From Kiritimatiellota bacterium B12222 (GTDB lineage: Bacteria > Verrucomicrobiota > Kiritimatiellia > SS1-B-03-39 > UBA6053), in the NCBI GenBank assembly GCA_029719485.1, contig CP120722.1, forward strand, positions 2,294,001 to 2,358,000: a stretch of 64,000 nucleotides of DNA. Direction: 5' to 3'. A program made the translations under genes and the position numbers. Numbering within the stretch: position 1 is the stretch's first letter; each line of letters starts with the position of its first letter. This document shows positions 52,771 through 62,993 of this stretch, one piece after another. The notes beneath the pieces are model-generated. The model searched no databases. It was not told the origin of the DNA and was given only the letters and a program-made list of their open reading frames with translations.

Positions 52771-53597
52771 TAGTGACCCCTTGCTTTGGTTTTGACGATG
52801 GCTTTGCCTTGTTGGGGATTTAGCTTTTCAGCTTCTTCCATAAACAAAAACGAACTCAAGGTGGCGGTCATGCGGACTTCATCGGCATTCTTCAGCGAAG
52901 TTTTTTCCATGGCAATATTGCGGAGCAACATCGCTTTTTCTTTTTGGAACATGGCTTCCCAGAGGCGGAATAAACCGGACATTGGACCTTCGAAAATGAC
53001 TCGCAAGGGATATTCTTCCATGTACACCACGTCGGTATTGCCAATGGTATGTGCGATGGGGGTAAGCGGGACAATGCTCCGGATATCTGCAATGCCATAT
53101 TCAATTGAGGTATCGACTAACTTTTCCACGGCCAAAAGTTGAAGCATCTTTTCACGGGCCACATCGTTACTTTCCAGTAAATCGGTCATTCCCATATATG
53201 TGGGTACGGAGATATTTTGCTGTTCCGCTTTTTCACTGAGACTCCTGCGGATGTCATAGAGATAGGTTTTATAATCAATGGTGGCGACATCTTGAGATTG
53301 CCATTCGGCTTGATTTGCAAAACTGGAGAGGTGTTCGGTGACCACTTTCCATTCGTTGAGCCAGAGGGTGACTTGAGATTCTATTTCCTGTTTTCTCTTC
53401 AGCAACGGACCTTCGCCTAACAAATATCCGGAGGATTGGAGCAGTTGGGTTTTGCTGGCGACTTCCTCTCTAAGTTGGGTTCTTTCCACGAGTTTGGGTC
53501 GGAGGACGCCGAAAAATAAAATCAGAATCAAGGCGGATACTCCTGCGAGAGATAACAGGAAAAATTGCCGTTCGCTCAATTGGGTTTCCATACTCAT
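52770..53597 (-). CDS. PilO-like alignment protein (Amuc_1100-like position)
   Basis: 275 residues from the ATG at 53597, which overlaps the PilM-PilN stop by ATGA and has GGAGGA upstream (frame from 53678 rejected). One helix (13-33), a coiled coil (35-75, 80-115) and a C-terminal ferredoxin-like part with YPLRVIFEGPMSGLFRLWEAMFQ, the PilO pattern. In Akkermansia the gene at this position is the outer-membrane protein Amuc_1100, so homology is plausible but not proven by eye. Confidence 0.75.
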   Translation of the reverse strand: MSMETQLSERQFFLLSLAGVSALILILFFGVLRPKLVERTQLREEVASKTQLLQSSGYLLGEGPLLKRKQEIESQVTLWLNEWKVVTEHLSSFANQAEWQSQDVATIDYKTYLYDIRRSLSEKAEQQNISVPTYMGMTDLLESNDVAREKMLQLLAVEKLVDTSIEYGIADIRSIVPLTPIAHTIGNTDVVYMEEYPLRVIFEGPMSGLFRLWEAMFQKEKAMLLRNIAMEKTSLKNADEVRMTATLSSFLFMEEAEKLNPQQGKAIVKTKARGH

Positions 53598-55309
53598 TTG
53601 GACGCGTCCTCCACGGTGAGGGTCGCTTCTTTTAAGCGCAGATCTAAGACAAAACGGCTGTAGCCGTTGGATGCCCACAATTTTTCATGTTCGGGGTCGG
53701 GGAAGACCAAATCATCGCGAAGCAAATCTGCACGTTCAACGGTGGGAAGGCTGGACAATTTTTCGATCAAAATTTTCACGGTGGAGAGATCTTTTTTTTG
53801 CGTGAATCCTTCGACAATGATGCGTTGCATACGCGCATCCCTCATGGCCTGTGCTTGTTGGCGGTTCAGTTGTTGAAGAGCCAAACGACGGGCAGGGCTG
53901 AGGGTGCGTTTTTCTTTGTCGTCAGCACTTTCGAGTCTGATCAGCAGGTAGGATTCACTATCTCCAAGAAAGGTCAGGAAATCTTGAGGATCTTTTTCTA
54001 AGGCAATAAAAAGGGTTAAATCGCGGATGCGGGTGCTATTGGATACAAAGTCGGCCAATGGCATGATCATAGTATCGACTTGTTGTTTTTTAAGCAACAG
54101 GGTTTCGCTTTCTTGGCGAATGGCATCTGAGCGTTGGAGGGTGGCGTTGTGTTTGTCGAGCTGCTTTCGTTCCCGCTGAAAAGAGATCTGGGTAGCGGCT
54201 CCGAACATGGCGAGGGCGGCTACGGAAAATACACTGGTGGCCACCCAATATTGTTTATTGCGTTTTCGGTTGAGTCCTTGTCGCAGTTGGGGGGTCAACA
54301 GCGAGGAGGGGGCGCGGGCGATCCCCAATCCATCGGCCGCCAATCCGCAGGCGATGATGAAGGATGGACTCTCCTGACTTTGTTGATTTGGTAAACGGCC
54401 TGGGAAACTGACGGACAGCGAAAGCGTTTGTTTCAATGCCGTTTGTAGGGGTTTCCATAAAGTACCTCCGCCTGAAATCATGACGCGACGGATGTCTTCG
54501 TTGTCGTGTGCTTTCCCTGCGGACTCTTGATACATCTGTAGGCAGGCGTTGAGTTCTTGGTTCCACTGACGTACAAAGGAATCGAGAATCCCCTCAAGTT
54601 CTGGAGAGAGTTCGGCGGTAGAGAGGGCTTTGATGCGCAGACGTTCTGCTTGGGCGAATGAAATATGGGCTTGAGAGGCCAGACTTTGGGTCAGTTGACC
54701 GGTCCCTAATGAAAAACTGCGGGCAAAACGTACGCCTTGTCCGTCGCCAATAATCACTTCGGTGTGGGTGGCACCCACATCAGCAAAGAGGGTGGGTTGA
54801 TGAATGGGTTCGCCCAAACTGGTAAAGCCATTGTAGAGGGCGACGGGGGCGGGACAGGCATTTACCAAATTGAGGTGGGCAGACAGTGCGGGAGCGAGCG
54901 CCATTTCTAATAAATCGGGTCGGGCCATGCACAAGAGTAGATTGCGTTCTTGTTTGAGACGGGAGGCGGGGGATACTGAGGCCTCCATTTGCGAATCGGT
55001 CATTTCGCTAAACCGCTGAGCTTCCATGTGTGCGACTTGCGCATAGTCGCGGGGATCTTCCGCTTCCATTTTCAGATGTTGATACAGGACCCGACTTCCC
55101 CCCACTTGGGTGACTACCGGGCAGTGTCCCAGGTGAGATTCATCCCACCACCGATGTAATACGGCTCCGATTTCGGACGCATTTAAGGGCAAAGGAATTT
55201 CTTCCGCCCGGAGGATACGTAGTTTTTGACCATTTGCGGAGGCCTGGACCAGCTTGATGCTGTGCTGGCCTATATCCAGTCCGACTACTGATTTCGCTGG
55301 TTTTCGCAT
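53594..55309 (-). CDS. PilM-PilN fusion protein of the type IV pilus
   Basis: 571 residues. Residues 1-340 are an ASKHA/FtsA-like PilM: phosphate-1 loop LDIGQHSIKL (11-20), phosphate-2 loop FADVGATHTEV (175-185) and adenosine loop ISGGGTLW (278-285). Residues 353-374 are a membrane helix, followed by a coiled coil and a PilN-like periplasmic domain (to 571). PilM and PilN are normally separate proteins tied by PilN's cytoplasmic tail; here they are one chain, as reported for Amuc_1101-like genes. 5 bp after the secretin gene. Confidence 0.85.
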   Translation of the reverse strand: MRKPAKSVVGLDIGQHSIKLVQASANGQKLRILRAEEIPLPLNASEIGAVLHRWWDESHLGHCPVVTQVGGSRVLYQHLKMEAEDPRDYAQVAHMEAQRFSEMTDSQMEASVSPASRLKQERNLLLCMARPDLLEMALAPALSAHLNLVNACPAPVALYNGFTSLGEPIHQPTLFADVGATHTEVIIGDGQGVRFARSFSLGTGQLTQSLASQAHISFAQAERLRIKALSTAELSPELEGILDSFVRQWNQELNACLQMYQESAGKAHDNEDIRRVMISGGGTLWKPLQTALKQTLSLSVSFPGRLPNQQSQESPSFIIACGLAADGLGIARAPSSLLTPQLRQGLNRKRNKQYWVATSVFSVAALAMFGAATQISFQRERKQLDKHNATLQRSDAIRQESETLLLKKQQVDTMIMPLADFVSNSTRIRDLTLFIALEKDPQDFLTFLGDSESYLLIRLESADDKEKRTLSPARRLALQQLNRQQAQAMRDARMQRIIVEGFTQKKDLSTVKILIEKLSSLPTVERADLLRDDLVFPDPEHEKLWASNGYSRFVLDLRLKEATLTVEDASK

Positions 55310-55314
55310 GCCGA

Positions 55315-57150
55315 TTATTCAGAGATGGTTTCGTCTGGAGGACCATTGTCTTGAATCGCCCTGCCACGTGTTTCCGATTCCATAGGGGCGTCCCAATTGA
55401 TGGGTACTAAATTTTCGCCTCGTTTTGAGATGAGGGTGGCGGTCACAAAAACCAACAGATTTTCTTTTTCTTGGCGGATGGTTTTTTTCTGAAAAAGTTG
55501 CCCCAGAAAGGGGATGGCGCTGATAAAGGGAATACCTTGAATGTCTTCCTGATCACGATGACGCATCAGTCCGCCCATCACTACGGTTTCGCCACTTTGT
55601 ACGACGACTTCTGTTTCAATTAATCTGCGCGCGACCTCAGGAAACTCGATGCCTCCAAATACAGGGGCGGATATTTCATCGCTGCTCCCATCTGTATTTG
55701 TATTGATTACAGTTTGCGTGACTTCTCGAAAGCGAATGAGCTCAATGATCTCTGGTCGCAAGCGAAGATTGATGTCCCGACGGTTTAAGCCCACACTGGG
55801 AGTGGCTTGTAATTCATAGCCGGTTTCAAGCACTTCAACCACGGGGTCCTGAATCAATAATTCATCCCGATCAATACCGGTTCCATAACTTTCGCGTTCA
55901 ATGGTGATGTCGGCCACGTAGGAAATGTCTTGACCAATTCGAATAAATGAGGGGCGATTATTGATGGCAATGACTTTGGGTGCGCTGAGGGTTCGGGCAT
56001 CACTTTCAATTTCCAAGGCGTGTAAAACGGCTTGAAATTGTGGGTCGGTGAGAATCCCGGTGAAACTGGCGGTGAGTCCTTGGCCTTCATATAGCGAATC
56101 GTTGAAGCTTACATTGCCCCCTGCGTCAATTTGGGTGCGTGGACTGCCATTGGTGTCAGAGGTGACTACGTTGGATTCCAGTAACCAATCGATGCCGAGT
56201 TCGCGTAAATCACTTACATTGGTACTAATAAAACGGGCTTCAATGAGTACTTGGGGCGGGGTGACGTCAATGGCTTCAACCAATTGATCGACCATTTTCA
56301 GGTTTCGCTCGGTGTTTTTGACCAGTAAAATTTGCGAGTTAGCATCGAAAAGCATATCGCCCCCTTCAGGGAAGGTGATAAAACGATCAATGGCCTCGAG
56401 CACGGCCAAGGATTCAACATCTACACCTTCCTCGGTGAGGAATTGGGTCGGTAAGCCATTTCGTAAGCGGTAGAGTCGGGTGTATAAAGGGGTACCCGAC
56501 AGGGCTTCCTCGGCTTGGGTCACCCAAATGACCCCTGAGCCATAGTGAAAACTCACATTCATATTTCGCGAGAGGTAATCAAAAAGTTCTTTGAGGGTGA
56601 TTTTTGCTGCGTGAATGGTGACGGGAGGGGTTTGGAGGGTAGGGTCCGCGATCATATTGATCTGCTTTTCCTGGCCCAAATAGGTGATGATATCACTGAG
56701 ATTTACTGCGTCAAAATGAAGGGTCATTTCTTCATTGAGCACTTTCATCATGGGGGTTTCAGAGCGGATATGACTACTGTCATTGCCTTGGATATAGCGA
56801 CGGATTCCGTAGGTGTCAGGGATGTTGGCGGCTTCAGAGGGTTCAAGCATTCCCCGGGAGAGCGAAACGTCCCGGTTTTGAATCTGTGCTTGGGTGCGCC
56901 GATCGTTCAAGGTGGTCATGATCTCGGCTTTCAGTGAGCTGAGTTCAGGGCTGTCGGGATAATTATGTTCAATATCGACACAGGCGATCAGCGCTTGCGA
57001 GAGATTGCCTTGATTATAGAGTCTTCTGGCATTGGCGATGGCTTGGGTCGCAGGGCCAGAGGGGCTGTCACTACTTTGTTGGGGGGCCTGACAGCCCGCA
57101 AGTATGAGCAACATCCCCACCAGAACCGATAAGCCGAAGATTTTTTTCAT
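55315..57150 (-). CDS. Secretin (PilQ/GspD) lipoprotein
   Basis: 611 residues from the ATG at 57150. A lipoprotein signal (LLILAGC, Cys20) anchors it to the outer membrane. A helical/TPR-like part (30-80) precedes an STN-type domain (LHFDAVNLSDIITYLGQEKQINMI), N domains, and the secretin pore with QVLIEARFISTNVSDLRELGIDW and the signature VVMGGLMRHRDQEDIQGIPF. Forms the outer-membrane channel for the pilus. Follows the pseudopilin gene by 16 bp. Confidence 0.92.
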   Translation of the reverse strand: MKKIFGLSVLVGMLLILAGCQAPQQSSDSPSGPATQAIANARRLYNQGNLSQALIACVDIEHNYPDSPELSSLKAEIMTTLNDRRTQAQIQNRDVSLSRGMLEPSEAANIPDTYGIRRYIQGNDSSHIRSETPMMKVLNEEMTLHFDAVNLSDIITYLGQEKQINMIADPTLQTPPVTIHAAKITLKELFDYLSRNMNVSFHYGSGVIWVTQAEEALSGTPLYTRLYRLRNGLPTQFLTEEGVDVESLAVLEAIDRFITFPEGGDMLFDANSQILLVKNTERNLKMVDQLVEAIDVTPPQVLIEARFISTNVSDLRELGIDWLLESNVVTSDTNGSPRTQIDAGGNVSFNDSLYEGQGLTASFTGILTDPQFQAVLHALEIESDARTLSAPKVIAINNRPSFIRIGQDISYVADITIERESYGTGIDRDELLIQDPVVEVLETGYELQATPSVGLNRRDINLRLRPEIIELIRFREVTQTVINTNTDGSSDEISAPVFGGIEFPEVARRLIETEVVVQSGETVVMGGLMRHRDQEDIQGIPFISAIPFLGQLFQKKTIRQEKENLLVFVTATLISKRGENLVPINWDAPMESETRGRAIQDNGPPDETISE

Positions 57151-57166
57151 AACATACTTTACGGGG

Positions 57167-57976
57167 TTAGGGCTCAAGAGGATATTCCCACTGAAGGCCA
57201 CTGATAAATACGGAACCGTCCATTGCGAGATTCATCACCCGCACAGAGGTGGTTACGGTGGGAGCGTTTGGATTATCTAAATTGCGCACTCGGACGACTT
57301 TGTCCTTAAAGTGATGAAAACAACGGACCAAAGGGAATTGACTGGGGCCATAGGCTCCCATGGAAAAGGTGTCGCCATAGGTGTATTGTGTCACTTTGAC
57401 TTCACCCCAAGTGATGCGTCCGTCCCCATTGATGTCTACGAGCTCTTCGGTGGCAAAGCTGTGGTCGCCAGAACCGAGAATATAATTACTCCACCCCCAG
57501 CTGATGGTGGCGTCATTAAATTCGTACATGTAGGAATTAAATTCTACGTCTTCATTGCGTTGGGCGTATTGACCCGATGCTGGATTGTTGCTGTTATCGT
57601 CCGTTTCGGGGAATCCCTCTTTATCCATGGCGAAAAATTCAGCATTTTCTTCAGGTTTACTGCCGTAGCGACCCTTGCTTTCATCAGCGGGACAACGCAA
57701 ATTACCAAAATCCAAAAAGTCGGGTACCATGGTAGATAGCCAAGGAAATATCGCATCCATTTCATTTTCATGCGGGCCTGAAATGGTTTCTAAATAATTA
57801 GCGTTCCACCCGATGCCAAAGTTTTTGAGGTTCGACAAACACTTGGTTTGTTGAGATCTGCGCAAAGCACTATTAATGGCGGGAAACAAGAGTGATGCCA
57901 ACAAGACAATGATGGAAATCACCACTAACATTTCAATTAGGGTAAAACCGCTATGGGTTGTTTTTTGTTCTTTCAT
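57167..57976 (-). CDS. Type IV prepilin-like / pseudopilin protein
   Basis: 269 residues from the ATG at 57976 (another ATG at 57991 is possible). A short basic leader ends at SG|FTLIEMLVVISIIVLLASLLFPAI, the prepilin peptidase site (Gly|Phe, Glu5) and hydrophobic helix. The globular part (CLSNLKNFGIGWN...) has two cysteines in NLRCPADESKG and FHHFKDK and resembles the DUF1559-type pseudopilins frequent in PVC bacteria. First gene of the pilus operon; no second pilin is nearby. Confidence 0.9.
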   Translation of the reverse strand: MKEQKTTHSGFTLIEMLVVISIIVLLASLLFPAINSALRRSQQTKCLSNLKNFGIGWNANYLETISGPHENEMDAIFPWLSTMVPDFLDFGNLRCPADESKGRYGSKPEENAEFFAMDKEGFPETDDNSNNPASGQYAQRNEDVEFNSYMYEFNDATISWGWSNYILGSGDHSFATEELVDINGDGRITWGEVKVTQYTYGDTFSMGAYGPSQFPLVRCFHHFKDKVVRVRNLDNPNAPTVTTSVRVMNLAMDGSVFISGLQWEYPLEP

Positions 57977-58027
57977 ACTAATCAGATACATACTAGGTAG
58001 CGTAAGTTGGTTAGTTGGACGAGAAAA

Positions 58028-58966
58028 ATGTTACTCAGATTATGTAAAAGCTTGGCGGTAGCTATACTGCTGATTGGAACCCTTTGTGCCTCGCCGGTGT
58101 TCACCGACGACCTTGAGCTTGAAATACCCTACTTTCCCGAAGTCGTGTTTAGGCAGAGTCCTTTGTCTTTTCATTTGCACCGGAATGCTCAACTCCCGGT
58201 ACATGTGTTGCAAAATGGCCAAGAGACACGGGTTTTCCCTCCCTCAAGCTCTTCCTTAATCGAATACACCTTTTCTCCTGATGAGTCGGCTGTAATGCGT
58301 TTTTATCAGGCGTCTCCTGAGCAGGCCTGGGTCTTTCAGATTATTTGCCCCGGAGATGCGGTGACCTTGTCTGAAAAAGACGGCTATTTATTTCATGGAG
58401 AGACGCCGGTTATCCTTATGCCGGATCATCGCTTACCCACGCCACTGGATCGACGCTGGGAAACGGTTCACCTAATTGAAAAAGCCATGCAATCCCACAA
58501 GCCTTCGCTGGGGGCTGTTGTGGGTTTTCTCCCTGAAAACTCCAGTTTGAAGGTCTTTTTGCCGCAGATGCAGTCGGATGGCTCTTTAGAGCTGATTCCT
58601 CCTCATCCAGACGCATGGTTCCGTGTACATGGCTATTTACTGGCGACACCTGCACAGAGCTCCTGTGATTTTTTGGTGGTGGAAATGGATTTGTTTGACA
58701 TGGAGCGGGGGATGTCTCCACAAACATGGTTTATGAAGTGGCAATTTTTGTTACAGCAGTTGCAATCCACGTTGTCTTACAAGGACGGGCTCTTGTTTGG
58801 CCCTGTATATGATGAGACGAGCTCAAAATGGAAGGATGTGCTGGATTCAGCGCTTAAAGGATTAGCCCGTGCGCATGGATTGCGTTTTGTCGATCGCTCT
58901 ATTTCCCCTGAACTCTGGAAGGAACGACTGCGTTTTCAACTGGGGAAAAGCTATTTATTGCCATGA
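58028..58966 (+). CDS. Exported protein of unknown function
   Basis: 312 residues from the ATG at 58028 (a TTG at 58007 is rejected). Signal peptide (MLLRLCKSLAVAILLIGTLC..., cleaved near ASPVFT). The body has no recognised domain; the C-terminal LLFGPVYDETSSKWKDVLDSALKGLARAHGLRFVD has a weak resemblance to SGNH hydrolases. It overlaps the large glycoside hydrolase gene by ATGA, so both are made together, probably for surface carbohydrate work. Diverges from the pilin gene. Confidence 0.55.
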   Translation: MLLRLCKSLAVAILLIGTLCASPVFTDDLELEIPYFPEVVFRQSPLSFHLHRNAQLPVHVLQNGQETRVFPPSSSSLIEYTFSPDESAVMRFYQASPEQAWVFQIICPGDAVTLSEKDGYLFHGETPVILMPDHRLPTPLDRRWETVHLIEKAMQSHKPSLGAVVGFLPENSSLKVFLPQMQSDGSLELIPPHPDAWFRVHGYLLATPAQSSCDFLVVEMDLFDMERGMSPQTWFMKWQFLLQQLQSTLSYKDGLLFGPVYDETSSKWKDVLDSALKGLARAHGLRFVDRSISPELWKERLRFQLGKSYLLP

Positions 58967-61900
58967 AATATTTTCTTTTAGCTTGTTGGATAATAGGACA
59001 GAGCGTCTTAGGGCATGCCACGGAGTGGTCCTTTGAACTGCCTCCTACGCACTATTACACGGAAGAGATTCACGCGGATTGGCGGGGGATGGACAAACTG
59101 TCGCTTTCCGTTCAGTATATAGGGGAGGCTCCTGACACACCTTTGTTGCTCTCGTTGTTTATTCAAACGGAAGAAGGACATTGGATTGAATCAAGGAATG
59201 ATTTGGTTTTATCCGGAGAGCTTCAACACTTCACTCTTTCCTTGCGTGATGACAGTATTGACTGGCACTTGAGTAATGGTGACCGGGTTTTTGGGAAAGA
59301 TTTATTAAGGCGTGTTGAGAAATGGGGCTTGAGACTTTATTCTGCCGCACCCCAGCAAGGTGTCATTCGGGTGGGGAAACTTGAGCTGGATTTAAAGCAA
59401 GCGCCCGTTGTGGTTGACTTTTTGCCAAGGGAATTCCCTGCAAAGGTACAAGCGGGAGAGGTGGTGTCCATTGCCGTCGAACCCCGTGAATGGCGAGGGG
59501 ATTTGTTTGATCCAGCGCTAGCGCCACAGATCGAAATTCGTTCAGGAGAGGAACAGGTCTGGTTGCCGACGGTTTGGGTGCAGGAGTATCGACGTCGCCA
59601 GGTGCCCGGTAGAAAAACACCGGATGATGTTCCTTGGTTGCGTCCAGTATTTCGAGCCTTATGGACGGCAAATGTGGCTGGAAAAATGGAAGTGTTTGTT
59701 CATCCGCGTGAAGGAATGGGCGCTCCCTTTTTCGTAGGGGAGATTGACATTTCTGCGGGGGCTGCTCCTGTGGGAGTTCAAACGTCAACTGCTGTCGATG
59801 ATGAATGGGATTTTTGGAAGACTTTGCCTGATGTAGATCACGTTTGGATATGGTCTGCTGACTCGGAAAACTGGGGGAGCACTGAGATCACAGGCGTATG
59901 GACCCCGCGATTGGATTGGACAGACGCTTGGGGAATGTATGCGGGCTTGGGTGAATTTATGCAACCGCGGGCGGCGGCATTTGAGCAGGTATTAACAAAT
60001 TCTTCGCATCAGGGACCGATACGAATTGTCACCGAACATGTGTTGGATAATCGCAGTCAGTTGAATTGGCAGGATCATCCATGGAATCTTGCCAATGGGG
60101 GTGAGATGTCAGACCCTTCCCAGCTGTGGGCCTCGTCTCAATGGCAGGATCTCATTGTGCGTCGTGCGGTGTATTTATGGAATCGTTACGGCGCTTATGA
60201 ACAAACCACCGGACTTTACATTGAGGTCGCACGGGGATCGGAAGTTCATACGGCGTGGATTCAAGCACTGAGTGACCGCCTACAACGTGAGTTGCCGGGA
60301 GTGAACATTTACGGGGTGAGTCCCGGATTACCGCAACGCCAAGTGACGGGAGCGTTGGCGGTAGGGAAACAGGGATGGCATAAACCTGATCAGCTCTTTG
60401 GTGCAAAGGAATTTTTGAAAACAGATGCGCCAGGAGGCGTCGCCTTGGTGGGAGCGTCGGAACAGGGCTTTGATGCGGCTGTAGCGTTGATGCAACATTG
60501 GAGTACACGGGAGCAATTGCAGATAGATGTAGATGCTCAATTTCGCAAAGGTATTTTTCCGGTGATGCAGCTCCATGTGCGCACGTCACCCGATCTGGTT
60601 TTTGCGTCGCCATTGATTGAATTACATAATCGCGAAGTCAATCGGGTATTTTTAGATTTAACTGATGCATCGAAATGGACCTGTTTTCAGCAACCCGATC
60701 GCAAATGGACGCCATTGGAGCGCATGAATATTCGTGAAGTGGTGTTGCGGGTCTTTTCGGACCAGCCGGACGAGACCGCCCGATTTGAAATTCAACAAGT
60801 GCTGACCGTCTCTGCGCCTTTGGTGATCCGTGGAGCAGAAAAGCCTTTGGTGATTTCCCATCTTCAAGCGCCTCCCGCTGAAGGCAGGGCCTTGAAGATG
60901 ATGGAATGGATTTTTGATCTCAATCGCTTTTTTCAAAATCCATATGATCCGGAAGAAATTGCAGTGGATTTGAAGGTGAAATTGCCGACGGGGGAATGGG
61001 TGAGTCAACCCGGATTTTTTAATCAGGAGGTCAAACGCAGTTATATAAATGAGGTTGAAACCTGGCAGTTGGAAGACCGCTTTGATTGGCGGGTTCGTTT
61101 TCGTCCGTGGATGGAAGGTGAGCATGCCTGGCGTTTGCAAGTGATTTATCAGCCTCCGGAAGGTGGGAAGGCGTTTCGCGCTGAAAAATCGGGTACATTT
61201 TTGGCGACGGCCGCGGAGGATGATCGAGGTTTTCTACGTCAATCGGAGAAAGATCCCCGATATTTTGAATTCCAAAATGGAGAGTTCTTTTATCCTTTGG
61301 GTCATACCATTCGAAGTCCAACTGACAGACGTCCTTCTATTTACGATGAAGGTCTCCGGAAAACCTTACAAGGTGCTGACGATAAAGGTACGGAGATTTA
61401 TGCCGACTGGTTTCAACGTTTATCAGATAATGGTGGAAACTTTGGGCGGGTGTGGATCAGTAATTGGTGGTTAGGATTGGAGTGGAACTCGCGTCATACA
61501 GGCTATCACGGGCGCAAATATTTTAATCAATTAAATGCGGCTCGCTTGGATCGCATGATGCAATTGGCGGAAGAAAAGGGGATTTATCTCAATATTGAAA
61601 CCACTAACCATGGAACGTTTAGTACGAGTATTGATCGGGAATGGGTGGAAAATCCATGGAGTGCCTTTTCGCCTGATGAAGGGCCTGTCCCTTACGCCAG
61701 TCATTTTTTGACTAACGAAGAGGCGTTGAAGTGGCATGCGTATAAAATGCGGTATTTGATTGCCCGGATTGGACACAGTACCCAGGTCGCTTTTTGGGGC
61801 ATGCTGACCGAGACAGAATGGACCGAAGGTTACTTCAGGAGTATGCGGGACATCAATAATAAAAATCTTCGTCCCTATCACCCTCAACCCTATAAAACAG

Positions 61901-62991
61901 ATGAGTATAGAGAGCCCTTAAAAAAATGGACCAACGATACGGCTGCGTACATGAAGCAAGCGAATGCGCATCCTGGGGTGACCTCTACGCATTTTTCCAA
62001 CCCCAAAAACGGATTAGATTTTTGGCGTTTGCCTGAAATTTCAGTGGTGTATAACAATGCCTATAGTGGATTTTTCAACATGGTCCGACCTGAATTACCT
62101 TCCGTAGATCCTCGCAAGGTTCGGGTGCCTTATCCTGAGTTGGATAAACGGCGAGATGTGTTTCAGCAGGGGATTGTGCGAGAAGTTTATGGCTATGCCG
62201 ACTTTTTTAGAAAGTACGCCCAAGACGATAAAATCGTATTGATTGGAGAGTGGGGGGGGACGCCCTCACGGAATCGGGATTCGCATTTGATTGCTGAATT
62301 CCATAGCGGATTGTGGGCCTCCATGGTGACGGAACTTTCAGGTGTTGGGGGGTTCTGGTGGTATAACTTGGTGGATTATCACGATTTATTTGTGCACTAC
62401 AACGCTGCGTCTAAATTCATGGCCGGCGAAGATTTACGCGGTAAAAACTATAAGCAATCCCGCTGGCCTGTTCGATTTAAGGAAAATAAAGGGAATACCT
62501 TATCGCTGCGTCTTGCGGTAGGCAAAGCGAATTCCCGTGAGGCCATGGCGTATATTTATTCTGCAGGCCTCTCGCGTAGCCGGAATTCACGTCCGGCGGA
62601 AGGGATGAATGACGATGCGTATCCCCGTTCGGGGCCGGGCTGGATCTATGTGCCGGATGTAATGGAGGACGGGCAGTATGAGGTCGAATTTTGGAACACC
62701 TTCACGGGAGAGATGTTTAAAAAGGAGACCGTATTTTTACATCCTGAAAGCCGTGAAATTCCGGTGCCCTCGCATCGGGTAGATGTGGCCATGAAACTGA
62801 AGTTTTTGCGGAAATTGCCTCCGCCTACGCCCACACCTGTGGTACTACCGACGCCGATCCCTACGCCCGTTCCCACGCCTATGCCGACCCCGCAGCCTAC
62901 GGCCATGCCTCCACGTCCTCCTCCGGCAGCAGTTGTGTCTGAACCGGCTGCGCCACACCCGAATATTCAACCTCCGTCAGTGTCACCTTAA
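58963..62991 (+). CDS. Very large secreted glycoside hydrolase-like protein (DUF5060/TIM barrel) with PTP-rich tail
   Basis: 1342 residues. Signal peptide; a beta-sandwich N-terminal half (20-640) including a carbohydrate-binding-like part (WSFELPPTHYYTEEIHADWRG); a DUF5060-type domain (about 640-760) ending in FEFQNGEFFYPLGHTIR; a TIM barrel (about 770-1200) with likely catalytic glutamates in MLTETEW (Glu950 or 952) and IGEWGG (Glu1096); a C-terminal beta domain and a Pro-Thr repeat tail (PTPIPTPVPTPMPTPQPT, from about 1285). Its exact activity is unknown; glycan cleavage is a reasonable guess. A TolC-family gene starts 2 bp after the stop. Confidence 0.75.
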   Translation: MKYFLLACWIIGQSVLGHATEWSFELPPTHYYTEEIHADWRGMDKLSLSVQYIGEAPDTPLLLSLFIQTEEGHWIESRNDLVLSGELQHFTLSLRDDSIDWHLSNGDRVFGKDLLRRVEKWGLRLYSAAPQQGVIRVGKLELDLKQAPVVVDFLPREFPAKVQAGEVVSIAVEPREWRGDLFDPALAPQIEIRSGEEQVWLPTVWVQEYRRRQVPGRKTPDDVPWLRPVFRALWTANVAGKMEVFVHPREGMGAPFFVGEIDISAGAAPVGVQTSTAVDDEWDFWKTLPDVDHVWIWSADSENWGSTEITGVWTPRLDWTDAWGMYAGLGEFMQPRAAAFEQVLTNSSHQGPIRIVTEHVLDNRSQLNWQDHPWNLANGGEMSDPSQLWASSQWQDLIVRRAVYLWNRYGAYEQTTGLYIEVARGSEVHTAWIQALSDRLQRELPGVNIYGVSPGLPQRQVTGALAVGKQGWHKPDQLFGAKEFLKTDAPGGVALVGASEQGFDAAVALMQHWSTREQLQIDVDAQFRKGIFPVMQLHVRTSPDLVFASPLIELHNREVNRVFLDLTDASKWTCFQQPDRKWTPLERMNIREVVLRVFSDQPDETARFEIQQVLTVSAPLVIRGAEKPLVISHLQAPPAEGRALKMMEWIFDLNRFFQNPYDPEEIAVDLKVKLPTGEWVSQPGFFNQEVKRSYINEVETWQLEDRFDWRVRFRPWMEGEHAWRLQVIYQPPEGGKAFRAEKSGTFLATAAEDDRGFLRQSEKDPRYFEFQNGEFFYPLGHTIRSPTDRRPSIYDEGLRKTLQGADDKGTEIYADWFQRLSDNGGNFGRVWISNWWLGLEWNSRHTGYHGRKYFNQLNAARLDRMMQLAEEKGIYLNIETTNHGTFSTSIDREWVENPWSAFSPDEGPVPYASHFLTNEEALKWHAYKMRYLIARIGHSTQVAFWGMLTETEWTEGYFRSMRDINNKNLRPYHPQPYKTDEYREPLKKWTNDTAAYMKQANAHPGVTSTHFSNPKNGLDFWRLPEISVVYNNAYSGFFNMVRPELPSVDPRKVRVPYPELDKRRDVFQQGIVREVYGYADFFRKYAQDDKIVLIGEWGGTPSRNRDSHLIAEFHSGLWASMVTELSGVGGFWWYNLVDYHDLFVHYNAASKFMAGEDLRGKNYKQSRWPVRFKENKGNTLSLRLAVGKANSREAMAYIYSAGLSRSRNSRPAEGMNDDAYPRSGPGWIYVPDVMEDGQYEVEFWNTFTGEMFKKETVFLHPESREIPVPSHRVDVAMKLKFLRKLPPPTPTPVVLPTPIPTPVPTPMPTPQPTAMPPRPPPAAVVSEPAAPHPNIQPPSVSP

Positions 62992-62993
62992 TC

